Assembly (NCBI RefSeq): GCF_022385335.1
Contig: NZ_CP092431.1
Coordinates: forward strand, 434,001 to 498,000
Length of the DNA stretch: 64,000 bases
Reading direction: 5' to 3'
Origin: Streptomyces deccanensis
GTDB taxonomy: Bacteria > Actinomycetota > Actinomycetes > Streptomycetales > Streptomycetaceae
Shown: positions 35,301 through 43,414 of the stretch, one piece after another
How positions within the stretch are numbered: the first letter of the stretch is position 1
Layout of the letters: the number at the start of each line of letters is the position of its first letter
The notes under the pieces: model-generated
What the model was told of the DNA's origin: nothing
The model's input: the letters and a program-made list of their open reading frames with translations, nothing else
The model's database searches: none
Program-made: the position numbers and the translations under genes

Positions 35301-35906
35301 TCAGGCTCCGGCGATCAGCATCCCGCCGAGGATGAGCATGGTCGCCGCGACCAGGCCGTCGAGGACCCGCCAGGCCGACGGGCGGGCCAGGAAGCGGCTG
35401 AGCAACCGGGCGCCGAAGCCCAGGGCGGCGAACCAACAGAGGCTGGCGAGACCGGCGCCGAGGCCGAAGGTCCACCGCAGGGGGCCGCGGTCGGAGGCGA
35501 TGGAGCCGAGCAGGAACACGGTGTCCAGATAGACGTGCGGGTTGAGCCAGGTCAGCGCCAGACAGGTGAGGACGGCCCGGCGTCGTGAGCCGGCCGACCC
35601 GCTCTCCGCGCGCAACGCGTCGTCGCCCGGCCGCAGGGCACGGCGGGCGGCCAGGGCGCCGTAGACCAGGAGGAAGCCGCCGCCGACCAGGGCGACCGCC
35701 GTCAGCGCGCCGGGCCAGGCGACGACCACCGCGCCTACGCCGGCCACGCCGAGGGCGATCAGCACCGCGTCGGAGAGGGCGCAGATGGCGACGACCGGGA
35801 GCACGGCGTCGCGGTGCAGGCCTTGGCGGAGGACGAAGGCGTTCTGGGCTCCGATGGCGACGATGAGGGAGAGGCCGGTGCCGAAGCCGGCCGCGAGGGC
35901 TGTCAT
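35301..35906 (-). CDS. LysE/ArgO-type amino acid exporter
   Basis: A 201-residue LysE-family exporter. It starts LAAGFGTGLSLIVAIGAQNA and contains FVLRQGLHRDAVLPVVAICA, LTWLNPHVYLDTVFLLG and six hydrophobic segments, the usual LysE size. It exports basic amino acids (lysine/arginine). It is divergent from an ArgP/LysG-like LysR gene, the normal arrangement: the regulator senses the amino acid and switches the exporter on. ATG 35906 fits homologues; earlier GTG/ATG codons would add up to eleven residues. Confidence 0.9.
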   Translation of the reverse strand: MTALAAGFGTGLSLIVAIGAQNAFVLRQGLHRDAVLPVVAICALSDAVLIALGVAGVGAVVVAWPGALTAVALVGGGFLLVYGALAARRALRPGDDALRAESGSAGSRRRAVLTCLALTWLNPHVYLDTVFLLGSIASDRGPLRWTFGLGAGLASLCWFAALGFGARLLSRFLARPSAWRVLDGLVAATMLILGGMLIAGA

Positions 35907-35987
35907 TTCGCTGAACACACCCACGACGCTAGGAAACACACCGCCATGCGTACAGCTAAAGATTCTTACGTATCATTAGCGCTCGTG

Positions 35988-36893
35988 ATGTCTCAGCTTC
36001 CGCTCGATCTGGTGCGCACCCTGCTCGCCGTGGTGGACGAGGGCACGTTCGACGCGGCGGCCGGTGCCCTGCATGTGACGCCGTCGGCGGTCAGCCAGCG
36101 GGTCAAGGCGCTGGAGCAGCGGGTCGGCCGGGTCCTGCTGATCAGGGAGAAGCCGGTGCGGCCGACGGAGTCCGGTGAGGTGATCGTCCGGTTCGCGCGC
36201 CAGCTGGCCCGCCTCGAACACGACGCGCACGCCGCGCTCGGGATGACGGGTGCCGGGGAGGCCACGCGGGTGTCGATCGCGGTGAACGCCGACTCGCTGG
36301 CCACCTGGTTCCTGCCCGCCCTGACCCGGGTGCCGGAGGAAATGCGCCCCTGTTACGAGCTGCTCCGGGAGGACGAGCAGCACACGGCCCGGCTGCTGCG
36401 CGAGGGGCTCGTGATGGCGGCGGTCACCTCGGCGCCGGACGCCGTGGCGGGCTGCTCGGTCCGGCCGCTCGGCCGGATGAGGTACCGGCCCTGTGCCACG
36501 CCCGCCTTCGCCGAGCGGTGGCTCGGCCTCGGATCGGGCACGCCGCTGAAGGACCTGATCGCCGACGCGCCGGTGGTCTTCTTCGACCGGCGGGACGAGT
36601 TCCAGGACGTCTTCGTCCGACGGCTGACCCGGGGCCGCCCCGCCAGTGCCCGCCGGCACTACGTGCCGACCTCTGAGGGTTTCGTCGACGCCGTGGCCGC
36701 CGGCATGGGCTGGGGCATGGTGCCGGCCGCCCAGGCCGGACGGCTGCTCGCCGGCGGCCGGCTCGTCGACCTGGCGCCGGAGGAGTTCGTGGACGCCCAG
36801 TTGTTCTGGCAGCAGTGGAAGCTCGACTCCCCCGCGCTGACGGCGGTGGCGGAGGCGGTCGCCGCCGAGGCCGCCGAGACGCTGGATCCCTGA
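35988..36893 (+). CDS. LysR-family regulator ArgP/LysG type
   Basis: A 301-residue LysR regulator. The HTH is FDAAAGALHVTPSAVSQRVK, followed by ALEQRVGRVLLIREKPVRPT. The effector domain includes VSIAVNADSLATWFLPAL, typical of ArgP/LysG. It should activate the divergent lysE gene when lysine or arginine accumulates. ATG 35988 (preceded by an in-frame GTG) is 81 bases from the exporter start; the gap is unusually AT-rich for this genome (GATTCTTACGTATCATTAGC) and presumably contains both promoters and the ArgP site. Confidence 0.9.
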   Translation: MSQLPLDLVRTLLAVVDEGTFDAAAGALHVTPSAVSQRVKALEQRVGRVLLIREKPVRPTESGEVIVRFARQLARLEHDAHAALGMTGAGEATRVSIAVNADSLATWFLPALTRVPEEMRPCYELLREDEQHTARLLREGLVMAAVTSAPDAVAGCSVRPLGRMRYRPCATPAFAERWLGLGSGTPLKDLIADAPVVFFDRRDEFQDVFVRRLTRGRPASARRHYVPTSEGFVDAVAAGMGWGMVPAAQAGRLLAGGRLVDLAPEEFVDAQLFWQQWKLDSPALTAVAEAVAAEAAETLDP

Positions 36894-36894
36894 G

Positions 36895-36950
36895 CGCCGT
36901 CCTCAGGCGGCGTCGCGACTGGCGCCGTCCTCACCCGCCGTCCTCAGGCG
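36895..36950. repeat. 15-base direct repeat between lysR and the Nudix gene
   Basis: CGCCGTCCTCAGGCG occurs at 36895-36909 and again at 36936-36950, with a partial third copy (GCGCCGTCCTCA) between. The right copy contains the stop codon of the Nudix gene. It looks like local duplication at the junction of two convergent genes. Confidence 0.55.
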
Positions 36951-37627
36951 TCACGACCGGCGCCGAACGGACCGTCCAGCGCCGCCCACTGGAGCAGCAT
37001 GATGGTCTTGGCGTCGGCGATCTCGCCGCTGCGGATCATCTCCAGGGCCCGGCGGAAGGGCAGTTCGACGAGTTCGATGTCCTCGCCCTCCTCCTCCAGG
37101 CCGCCGCCCTCGTGGGTCCGGGTCGACGGGCCGTACGGGGCGGCGTAGAAGCTGACGCGTTCGGTGACCGACCCGGGGCTCATGTAGATGTCGAAGACGT
37201 GCTGGATCTCGCCGATGGTGTGGCCGGTCTCCTCGACGACCTCGCGCCGCACGGCGACCTCGGGGTGCTCGTCCTCCTCGTCGAGCAGGCCGCCCGGCGT
37301 CTCGACGAGCATCCCGTCGGGGTGGCCGTTGACGTACACCGGGTAGCGGAACTGCCGGGTGAGCAGCACGGTTTCGCGGTCGGTGTCGTAGAGCAGGACG
37401 GTGGCGCCGTTGCCGCGGTCGTGCGTCTCGCGCTCCTGCGTGCTCCAGGTGCCGTCGGCGTGCTGGAAGTCGAAGGTCGTCGTGCGCTCCACGTACCAGT
37501 GGCTGGAGAGCAGGCGGACGTCCCGCACCTTGACGCGGGGGTTGCCGGTCAGGTCGCGGCCGGTGCGATCGAGCCCGGTGCGGCCCCGGCGGTCCGGGAT
37601 GTCGACACCGGCGGTCTTGTTGGTCAT
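36944..37627 (-). CDS. Nudix hydrolase, NudK/ADP-sugar pyrophosphatase-like
   Basis: A 227-residue Nudix enzyme that hydrolyses a nucleoside diphosphate linked to another moiety. The Nudix box is present as GGLLDEEDEHPEVAVRREVV followed by EETGH; the spacing G...REVVEETG is slightly extended relative to the 23-residue consensus. VRDVRLLSSHWYVERTTTFD at the N-terminus and FYAAPYGPSTR after the box match NudK (GDP-mannose hydrolase) of enteric bacteria. Twenty-odd extra N-terminal residues (DIPDRRGRTGLDRTGRDLTG) are basic and likely flexible. ATG 37627. Substrate prediction is by similarity only. Confidence 0.82.
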   Translation of the reverse strand: MTNKTAGVDIPDRRGRTGLDRTGRDLTGNPRVKVRDVRLLSSHWYVERTTTFDFQHADGTWSTQERETHDRGNGATVLLYDTDRETVLLTRQFRYPVYVNGHPDGMLVETPGGLLDEEDEHPEVAVRREVVEETGHTIGEIQHVFDIYMSPGSVTERVSFYAAPYGPSTRTHEGGGLEEEGEDIELVELPFRRALEMIRSGEIADAKTIMLLQWAALDGPFGAGRDA

Positions 37628-37730
37628 GCGTCCGCTTCTACCATTCCGGTCGAGACGTTGTCAGGCTCCTCAATTCGCTTGCCGCGCGCGTCGCTTGGCG
37701 GAACCGGGCAGTCCGGGACAGCATGCCCGT

Positions 37731-38405
37731 ATGAAGAGCGATCTTTTCTCCAACGAGAACATGGTCCAGCCGGCGTACGCGCCGGGGATGAGCGTCCAGA
37801 ACGCCAAGTCGATCAAGTACGCGGTCAACGGCGAGATGCTCGCCCGGCAGGGCGCGATGATCGCCTTCCGGGGCAATCTGCAGTTCGAACGCAAGGGCCA
37901 GGGCGTGGGCGGCATGCTCAAGCGCGCGGTCACCGGGGAGGGGCTGGCACTGATGGCGGTGCGCGGGCAGGGCGAGGCCTGGTTCGCGCACGAGGCGCAG
38001 AACTGTTTCATCGTCGACATCGAGCCGGGCGACGTGTTCACCGTCAACGGCCGCAACGTGCTCTGCTTCGACTCGACACTGTCGTACGAGATCAAGACGG
38101 TGAAGGGCGCCGGCATGACCGGTGGCGGCCTGTTCAACAGCGTCTTCACGGGGCAGGGGAAGCTGGGTCTCGTCTGCGACGGCAATCCGCTGGTCATCCC
38201 GGTCTCGCCGCAGATGCCCGTGTTCGTCGACACGGACGCGGTGGTGGGCTGGACGGCCCACCTCTCCACCTCGCTGCACCGCTCGCAGTCCTTCGGCTCG
38301 ATGATCCGAGGCGGCTCCGGGGAGGCGGTGCAGCTGAAGCTGGAGGGTGAGGGCTTCGTGGTCGTACGGCCGAGCGAGGTGACCCCGCAGGCCCAGCAGC
38401 ACTGA
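37731..38405 (+). CDS. AIM24 family protein
   Basis: A 224-residue all-beta protein of the AIM24/TRAP-like family. Blocks: SIKYAVNGEMLARQGAMIAF, GVGGMLKRAVTGEGLALMAV, NCFIVDIEPGDVFTVNGRNV, GLFNSVFTGQGKLGLVCDG. No signal peptide or membrane helix. The yeast relative is mitochondrial; bacterial copies have no settled role and may bind membranes or assemble as beta-rolls. ATG 37731. Streptomyces often carries two or three tandem AIM24 genes; here there is one, divergent from the Nudix gene. Confidence 0.85.
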   Translation: MKSDLFSNENMVQPAYAPGMSVQNAKSIKYAVNGEMLARQGAMIAFRGNLQFERKGQGVGGMLKRAVTGEGLALMAVRGQGEAWFAHEAQNCFIVDIEPGDVFTVNGRNVLCFDSTLSYEIKTVKGAGMTGGGLFNSVFTGQGKLGLVCDGNPLVIPVSPQMPVFVDTDAVVGWTAHLSTSLHRSQSFGSMIRGGSGEAVQLKLEGEGFVVVRPSEVTPQAQQH

Positions 38406-38521
38406 GCCGACGGACGAGGAGAGGGAGCGGGGGCGCCTGGGGTGCCTGGGGCGCCGACGCGGTCTCACGACCCGCACGGCCCGAGCGAACAGGTTTTCGA
38501 ATCTGGAGGTACGGTGGAGGT

Positions 38522-39151
38522 ATGGCCGCGCACCTCCAGGGCTCCCTCTTCGACCAGTCCGACGACGTCCGCCTCGGCCCCCTCGACGGCCTCCGCCGTC
38601 GTGAGCTGGGCGCTGGGGCGTGGGTCGACGTGCTGCCCGGGTGGCTCGGCGGCGCGGACGCGCTGTTCACCCGGCTCGCCGAGGACGTGCCGTGGAAGGC
38701 GGAGCGACGGCAGATGTACGAGCAGGTCGTGGACGTACCCCGCCTGCTCGCCTACTACGGCCCCGAGGACCCTCTCCCGCACCCCGTCCTGGACGAGGCA
38801 CGGGACGCGCTGTCCGCGCACTACGGCGCCGAGCTGGGCGAGCCGTTCGCCACGGCGGGGCTCTGCTTCTACCGCGACGGCCGGGACAGTGTGGCCTGGC
38901 ACGGCGACCGGATCGGGCGGGGCGCCCGGGAGGACACGATGGTGGCCATCCTGTCCGTGGGCGACCCCCGCGACCTCGCCCTGCGCCCCCACGGCGGCGG
39001 CGGGCAGACCCTGCGCTTCCCGCAGGGCCACGGCGATCTGATCGTGATGGGCGGCTCCTGCCAGCGCACCTGGGACCACGCGGTGCCCAAGTCGACGCGG
39101 GCGGTGGGGCCGCGCATCAGCATCCAGTTCCGGCCGCACGGCGTCGGCTGA
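38522..39151 (+). CDS. alkB: AlkB-family 2-oxoglutarate/Fe(II) dioxygenase
   Basis: A 209-residue DNA or RNA demethylase of the AlkB family. The iron ligands are His and Asp in AWHGDRIGR (about residues 127 and 129) and His in WDHAVPKS (about 186); 2-oxoglutarate is bound by the arginines of RAVGPRISIQFR. The nucleotide-recognition part includes RQMYEQVVDVPRLLAYYG. It removes 1-methyladenine and 3-methylcytosine by oxidation. The start ATG at 38522 has GTGGAGGT directly in front. No ada or alkA neighbours, so it is not in a classic adaptive-response operon. Confidence 0.92.
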   Translation: MAAHLQGSLFDQSDDVRLGPLDGLRRRELGAGAWVDVLPGWLGGADALFTRLAEDVPWKAERRQMYEQVVDVPRLLAYYGPEDPLPHPVLDEARDALSAHYGAELGEPFATAGLCFYRDGRDSVAWHGDRIGRGAREDTMVAILSVGDPRDLALRPHGGGGQTLRFPQGHGDLIVMGGSCQRTWDHAVPKSTRAVGPRISIQFRPHGVG

Positions 39152-39175
39152 CGGCCCGCCCGGGGCCGTCAGCCG
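39145..39175. terminator. Bidirectional hairpin between alkB and the flavin hydroxylase
   Basis: CGGCTGACGGCC (39145-39156) pairs perfectly with GGCCGTCAGCCG (39164-39175), loop of seven bases. The stem includes the alkB stop codon and ends five bases before the convergent gene, so it serves both. Confidence 0.8.
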
Positions 39176-39179
39176 CCGG

Positions 39180-40391
39180 CTACTTCCGTCCGGCGAGGGC
39201 CCGCGACTGCGACGACCGGGCGAGCTTCGGGCCCAGCCAGCGCTTGAGACGGCGCAGGGCCTCCAGCCGGCCGACCGCGCGGTCGAGGCGGTAGTAGAGC
39301 TGCGGCGGCACGTACGGCAGCAGCGGGGAGTGCCGTTGGCCGAGGAGCGCGAACATCTGCTCCGGCGGCAGGTCGATGTACCGCTGGAGGTTCTCGTACC
39401 ACTGGGCGCTGTACCGGGCCGCGCTCTGCAGCCGCAGGAGGTCGGACTTGCGCCGCCGTTCGTACGCGGCGAGCGCGGCCTCCGTGTCCGGGTGGGCGTC
39501 GAGGGCCTCGGCCAGGCAGATGGCGTCCTCCAGGGCGAGGGTGGTGCCCGCGCCGATGGAGTAGTGCGTGGTGTGGGCGGCGTCGCCGAGCAGGACCAGG
39601 TTGCCGTGGTGCCAGGAGCGGTTGGTCAGGGTGCGGAAAGTGAGCCATCGGGCGGTGCCGTCGTCCTGGTCCCGGCCCAGCAGGGGGTGACCGTCCAGGA
39701 TGTCGGCGAAGAGCTTCTCCAGCAGGGCGAGGCCGTCGGCCTCGCCCATGCGGTCCAGGCCCAGGCCGCTCAGGGTCTTCGGTGAGCACTCGATGACACA
39801 GGTGCTCTGCTCGTCGCTGAACGGATAGGCGTAGGCCCAGATCCAGCCGTGGTCGGTCTCCTGGAAGGAGAACGTGAAGGCGTCGTGGACCTTGGTCGTG
39901 CCGAGCCAGATGTAGGCGTTGCGGCCGAGCGTGATGTCGCTGCCGAAGCGGTCGGCGTACCGCTCGCGCACCGCGCTGTTGACTCCGTCGCCGGCGATCA
40001 CCAGGTCGGCGTCCGGCAGGGCGTCGGCCGCGATCTCGTCCTCGTACTCCACCCGGACACCGAGGGCGCGGGCCCGATCGGCGAGCAGTTCGAGCAGACG
40101 GCGCCTGCCGATGCCGAAGCCGTCGTCGCCGGGCTGGACGGTCCTGCGGTCCCGGACGTGCGCCACCCCGCTGTTCCAGGTGACGGAGTTCTCGCTGATG
40201 GCGAGGGCCGTCTCGGGGTCCTTCGCCCGGAGCACGTCCAGCAGTCCGGACCAGTAGGTGACGCCCCAGCCGTAGGTCGACCCGGCCGGGTTCCGTTCAT
40301 GGACGGTGATGTCGTGGGACGGGTCCTGCCGCTTCATCAGGATCGAGAAGTACAGGCTTGCCGGTCCGCCGCCGACGCACGCGATCTTCAC
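39180..40391 (-). CDS. FAD-dependent hydroxylase, salicylyl-CoA/anthraniloyl-CoA hydroxylase-like
   Basis: A 403-residue single-component flavoprotein. FAD binding: IACVGGGPASLYFSILMKRQ; then VHERNPAGSTYGWGVTYWSG, DLVIAGDGVNSAVRERYADR and LLGDAAHTTHYSIGAGTTLA. The combination GWGV and DGVNSAVRE plus the GDAAHTTHYSIGAGT block is like the N-terminal hydroxylase half of salicylyl-CoA 5-hydroxylases and like VioD-type tryptophan-derivative hydroxylases. The oxidoreductase half of the bifunctional enzymes is absent. GTG 40391 (VKIACVGG) is chosen because GGGAG lies five bases upstream. It is the only gene here that may act on an aromatic CoA ester; the start-site acyl-CoA synthetase is too far away to link. 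Confidence 0.82.
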   Translation of the reverse strand: MKIACVGGGPASLYFSILMKRQDPSHDITVHERNPAGSTYGWGVTYWSGLLDVLRAKDPETALAISENSVTWNSGVAHVRDRRTVQPGDDGFGIGRRRLLELLADRARALGVRVEYEDEIAADALPDADLVIAGDGVNSAVRERYADRFGSDITLGRNAYIWLGTTKVHDAFTFSFQETDHGWIWAYAYPFSDEQSTCVIECSPKTLSGLGLDRMGEADGLALLEKLFADILDGHPLLGRDQDDGTARWLTFRTLTNRSWHHGNLVLLGDAAHTTHYSIGAGTTLALEDAICLAEALDAHPDTEAALAAYERRRKSDLLRLQSAARYSAQWYENLQRYIDLPPEQMFALLGQRHSPLLPYVPPQLYYRLDRAVGRLEALRRLKRWLGPKLARSSQSRALAGRK

Positions 40392-40729
40392 GCACACTCC
40401 CATTTCGCTGCGCAAAGCGATCAATTGACCACGAAGAGTAGCAGTGTGCGTGCGCTCCGGATTCACGCCACTTTGCGCGCGTGACGTCGGCCACGCACCT
40501 CATCTCCGCACCGCAAGATCATCGGCGACGCCCGCGCCACCGGGCGGAATATCTCCCTCCACCCTCACCCGCGAGGCCGTCACAGCAAGATCATCTTTGT
40601 TCAACCTTGCACGACATATACGTGATTGTCCTGATCACAGCCAACCGGTTTCCCGGGATTTCTCCCGCCCCACAGCAGGTCGATAGGTATGACGGGTCAT
40701 CAATCACCCCTTTCCCAGGAGGTTTTCGC
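40392..40729. other. Regulatory gap between the flavin hydroxylase and melC1
   Basis: This 338-base gap holds no gene I can support and is comparatively AT-rich from 40580 on. GCAAGATCATC occurs twice as a direct repeat (40513-40523 and 40585-40595). TGATTGTCCTGATCA and GATAGGTATGAC lie close to melC1, the latter a possible -10. The divergent promoters of the hydroxylase and of melC are expected here. Confidence 0.55.
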
Positions 40730-41113
40730 ATGCCCGACATCACCCGACGCCACGCTCTCGGGGCCGCGGCGGCGCTCGCCGCGACCGTCGGAGCCCCGCT
40801 CACCGCGGCGGCCGCGGACGACCACGACAGCCACCAGGACCACGGCGGCCACGACGGTCACCAGGGCCTCCAGCCTTTCGACGAGGTCTACCGGGGCCGC
40901 CGGATACAGGGGCACGCGACCGAGGGCGGCGGCCACCATCACGGCGCGGGTTACGCGGTGTTCGTCGACGGGGCGGAGCTGCACGTGATGCGGAACGCCG
41001 ACGGCAGCTGGATCAGCGTCGTCAGCCACTACTCCCCCGTACCGACCCCGCGCGCGGCCGCCCGCGCGGCGGTCGACGAACTCCAGGGCGCCCGACTCGT
41101 CCCCTTCAACTGA
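40730..41113 (+). CDS. melC1: Tyrosinase cofactor / copper chaperone MelC1
   Basis: A 127-residue exported caddie protein that loads copper into apotyrosinase and carries it out through the Tat pathway. The Tat signal is [17 protein letters not shown], ending TAAAA. A histidine-rich segment ([16 protein letters not shown] and [16 protein letters not shown]) and [20 protein letters not shown] are typical of MelC1. The ATG at 40730 has AGGAGG at ideal distance. melC2 follows after 72 bases. The His run of the mature N-terminus is longer than I expect from described MelC1 proteins. Confidence 0.95.
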   Translation: MPDITRRHALGAAAALAATVGAPLTAAAADDHDSHQDHGGHDGHQGLQPFDEVYRGRRIQGHATEGGGHHHGAGYAVFVDGAELHVMRNADGSWISVVSHYSPVPTPRAAARAAVDELQGARLVPFN

Positions 41114-41185
41114 CCCGCACCCGCCTCACGCGGGGCGCAGTACGCACCACGCACCACCGGAAACACCGCAAGGAGCCGCAGACCC

Positions 41186-42010
41186 ATGACCATACGCAAG
41201 AACCAGGCGACCCTGACCGCCGAGGAGAAGCGGCGCTTCGTCGACGCGCTGATCGCGCTGAAGCGCTCCGGTCGCTACGACGAGTTCGTCACGACGCACA
41301 ACGCCTTCATCCTCGGCGACACGGACAACGGCGAGCGCACCGGCCACCGTTCGCCGTCCTTCCTGCCCTGGCACCGCAGATTCCTGCTGGAGTTCGAACG
41401 GGCCCTGCAGTCCGTGGACTCCACGGTCGCGCTGCCCTACTGGGACTGGACGGCCGACCGCACGGTCCGCTCCTCCCTCTGGGCGCCGGACTTCCTGGGC
41501 GGCACCGGGCGCAGCCGCGACGGGCGGGTGATGGACGGGCCGTTCGCGGCGTCCACCGGGAACTGGCCGATCAACGTGCGCATCGACGGCCGCACCTATC
41601 TGCGACGCGCCCTCGGGAGCGCGGTGCGGCAGCTGCCGACCCGGGCCGAGGTGGACTCCGTGCTCGCCATGTCCACGTACGACATGGCGCCCTGGAACAG
41701 CGCCTCGGACGGTTTTCGCAATCACCTGGAGGGGTGGCGGGGCGTCAACCTCCACAACCGCGTGCATGTCTGGGTGGGGGGTCAGATGGGCACCGGGGTC
41801 TCCCCCAACGACCCGGTGTTCTGGCTGCACCACGCGTTCGTCGACAGACTGTGGGCCGACTGGCAGCGGCTGCACCCCAACTCGCCTTATGTACCGGCCG
41901 CCGGGACGCCGAACGTGGTCGACCTGAACGAGACCATGAAGCCGTGGGACGACACGACCCCGGCGGCGCTGCTGGACCACACCCCGCACTACACGTTCGA
42001 CGCGGCCTGA
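41186..42010 (+). CDS. melC2: Tyrosinase (melanin synthesis)
   Basis: A 274-residue type 3 copper monooxygenase that oxidises tyrosine to DOPA and dopaquinone. All six copper ligands are at standard positions: His38 (TTHNAF), His54 and His63 (GHRSPSFLPWHRRF) for CuA; His190, His194 (LHNRVHVWVGG) and His216 (FWLHHAFVDRLW) for CuB. No signal peptide, as expected, because MelC1 exports the complex. Full length compared with the 273-residue family standard. The strain should make melanin on tyrosine media. Confidence 0.97.
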   Translation: MTIRKNQATLTAEEKRRFVDALIALKRSGRYDEFVTTHNAFILGDTDNGERTGHRSPSFLPWHRRFLLEFERALQSVDSTVALPYWDWTADRTVRSSLWAPDFLGGTGRSRDGRVMDGPFAASTGNWPINVRIDGRTYLRRALGSAVRQLPTRAEVDSVLAMSTYDMAPWNSASDGFRNHLEGWRGVNLHNRVHVWVGGQMGTGVSPNDPVFWLHHAFVDRLWADWQRLHPNSPYVPAAGTPNVVDLNETMKPWDDTTPAALLDHTPHYTFDAA

Positions 42011-42106
42011 GGACGTTATCCCCCGGGGACCTGGGTACTCGCGCCGGACGCGGCCGGGGCGACCCGGACGTGACCGCAACGAGAACCGATGTGAGGGAGA
42101 CACCCG

Positions 42107-42559
42107 ATGACCCAGATCGAGGAGTCCGTCGAGGTCCAGGTCCCCGTGCGGACCGCCTACAACCAGTGGACGCAGTTCGAGACGTTCCCCGAGTTCATGA
42201 GCGGGGTCGAGCGGATCGAGCAGCGGTCGGACACGCTCACGCACTGGGTGACCAAGGTGGACGGTGTGCAGCGGGAGTTCGACGCGGAGATCACCGAGCA
42301 GATCCCGGACGAGCGGGTCGCGTGGACGACCGTCTCCGGTGAGGCCCGGCAGGCCGGCGTGGTCACCTTCCACCACCTCGCCGAGGGGCGCACCAAGGTG
42401 ATGCTGCAGATGGAGTTCCAGCCGGAGGGCACCGCCGAGAAGGTCGCCGACAAGCTGGGCGTGGTGAAGCGGCAGACCAAGGGCGACCTGGCGCGCTTCA
42501 AGAAGTTCATCGAGGAGCGCGGCCGGGAGACCGGGGAGTGGCGCGGCGCCGTCGTGTGA
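42107..42559 (+). CDS. SRPBCC-family (polyketide cyclase/dehydrase-like) protein
   Basis: A 150-residue START-like fold protein: VEVQVPVRTAYNQWTQFETF, EFDAEITEQIPDERVAWTTV, MEFQPEGTAEKVADKLGVVK and the C-terminal helix DLARFKKFIEERGRETGEWR. This subgroup is widespread in Streptomyces next to membrane or stress genes and binds hydrophobic ligands; it is not tied to polyketide synthesis. ATG 42107 with GAGGGAGACACCC. It follows melC2 by 96 bases and could share its transcript, but no link to melanin is known. Confidence 0.88.
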   Translation: MTQIEESVEVQVPVRTAYNQWTQFETFPEFMSGVERIEQRSDTLTHWVTKVDGVQREFDAEITEQIPDERVAWTTVSGEARQAGVVTFHHLAEGRTKVMLQMEFQPEGTAEKVADKLGVVKRQTKGDLARFKKFIEERGRETGEWRGAVV

Positions 42560-42594
42560 CGCGCACGCCCTCCCGTGGCGTCCCGCCCGGCGGG

Positions 42595-43314
42595 TTACTC
42601 GGCCCCGGCGGTGGCCGCCGTGCGGCACTCCGGGTGGCCCCAGCCCTGGTCGTTCTTGGCGATGGGCTCACCCGCGGCGTACGGGCGGCCGCACAGGCAG
42701 CGGCCGGGGAACTTCGCCTTGATGGTGCGGGACGAGGACGCGGACGAGCCGGTACGGCCGCCGCCGGTCCTGCCCGGCTTCCCGGACTTCTTCGCCGGTG
42801 CGCGGCGAGCCGGGACCGTGTCGGGTGCGGCCGGCGGCTCCGGTGAGCCCAGCTCGGTGCCTGCGGGTTCCTGGACGGTGGCCGCCTGGCTCGCCGCGCG
42901 GTCGGCGAAGTCGTTGAGGCGGTCACCGTCGACCTGGTGGGCGGGGACGTAGCGGAACTCCACGGAGCGTCCGGCGAGCAACTCGTCGATACGGACCACG
43001 AGTTCCTGGTTGGCGACCGGCTTGCCGGCGGCCGTGCGCCAGCCGTTGCGCTTCCAGCCGGGCAGCCAGGTGGTGACCGCCTTCATCGCGTACTGGGAGT
43101 CCATCCGGATCTCGATCGGGACGGCCGGGTCGGTGGCCGCCAACAGCCGCTCCAGCGCGGTGAGTTCGGCGACGTTGTTGGTGGCCCTGCCCAGGGGCCC
43201 GGCCTCCCAGCGCGCGGGGATCTCATCGTCCTCGGCCACCACCCAGGCCCAGCCCGCAGGGCCGGGGTTTCCCTTGCAGGCCCCGTCACAGGCGGCCACA
43301 ACACGTTCCGACAT
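42595..43314 (-). CDS. Ribonuclease HI with an extra C-terminal domain
   Basis: A 239-residue protein. Residues 1-140 are RNase HI: catalytic acids in ACDGACKGN, NVAELTALE, RMDSQYAMKA and LNDFADRAAS, with the His loop VPAHQVDGD. It cleaves RNA in RNA-DNA hybrids. A long Pro/Ser/Lys-rich linker (residues 150-195, RRAPAKKSGKPGRTGGGRTG) leads to a small C-terminal unit, KFPGRCLCGRPYAAGEPIAK to GWGHPECR, whose Cys, Cys, His and Cys suggest a zinc knuckle. Such an arrangement is longer than normal 150-residue RNase HI. ATG 43314; ATG 43326 would add MIER. Confidence 0.87.
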   Translation of the reverse strand: MSERVVAACDGACKGNPGPAGWAWVVAEDDEIPARWEAGPLGRATNNVAELTALERLLAATDPAVPIEIRMDSQYAMKAVTTWLPGWKRNGWRTAAGKPVANQELVVRIDELLAGRSVEFRYVPAHQVDGDRLNDFADRAASQAATVQEPAGTELGSPEPPAAPDTVPARRAPAKKSGKPGRTGGGRTGSSASSSRTIKAKFPGRCLCGRPYAAGEPIAKNDQGWGHPECRTAATAGAE

Positions 43315-43414
43315 GCGCTCGATCATGCCATGCGCGCGTTGTCGTCCGGGCCCGCGCCGGTGTCCGCGCCCGTGTTCCGCGCCCGTGTTCCGCGCCCGCT
43401 CCGTCGGCGTCCCC

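Noticed and set aside
42107..42559. SRPBCC gene as part of a polyketide cluster
   Set aside because: No ketosynthase, acyl carrier or other polyketide gene lies nearby; the subgroup is a common stand-alone Streptomyces protein.
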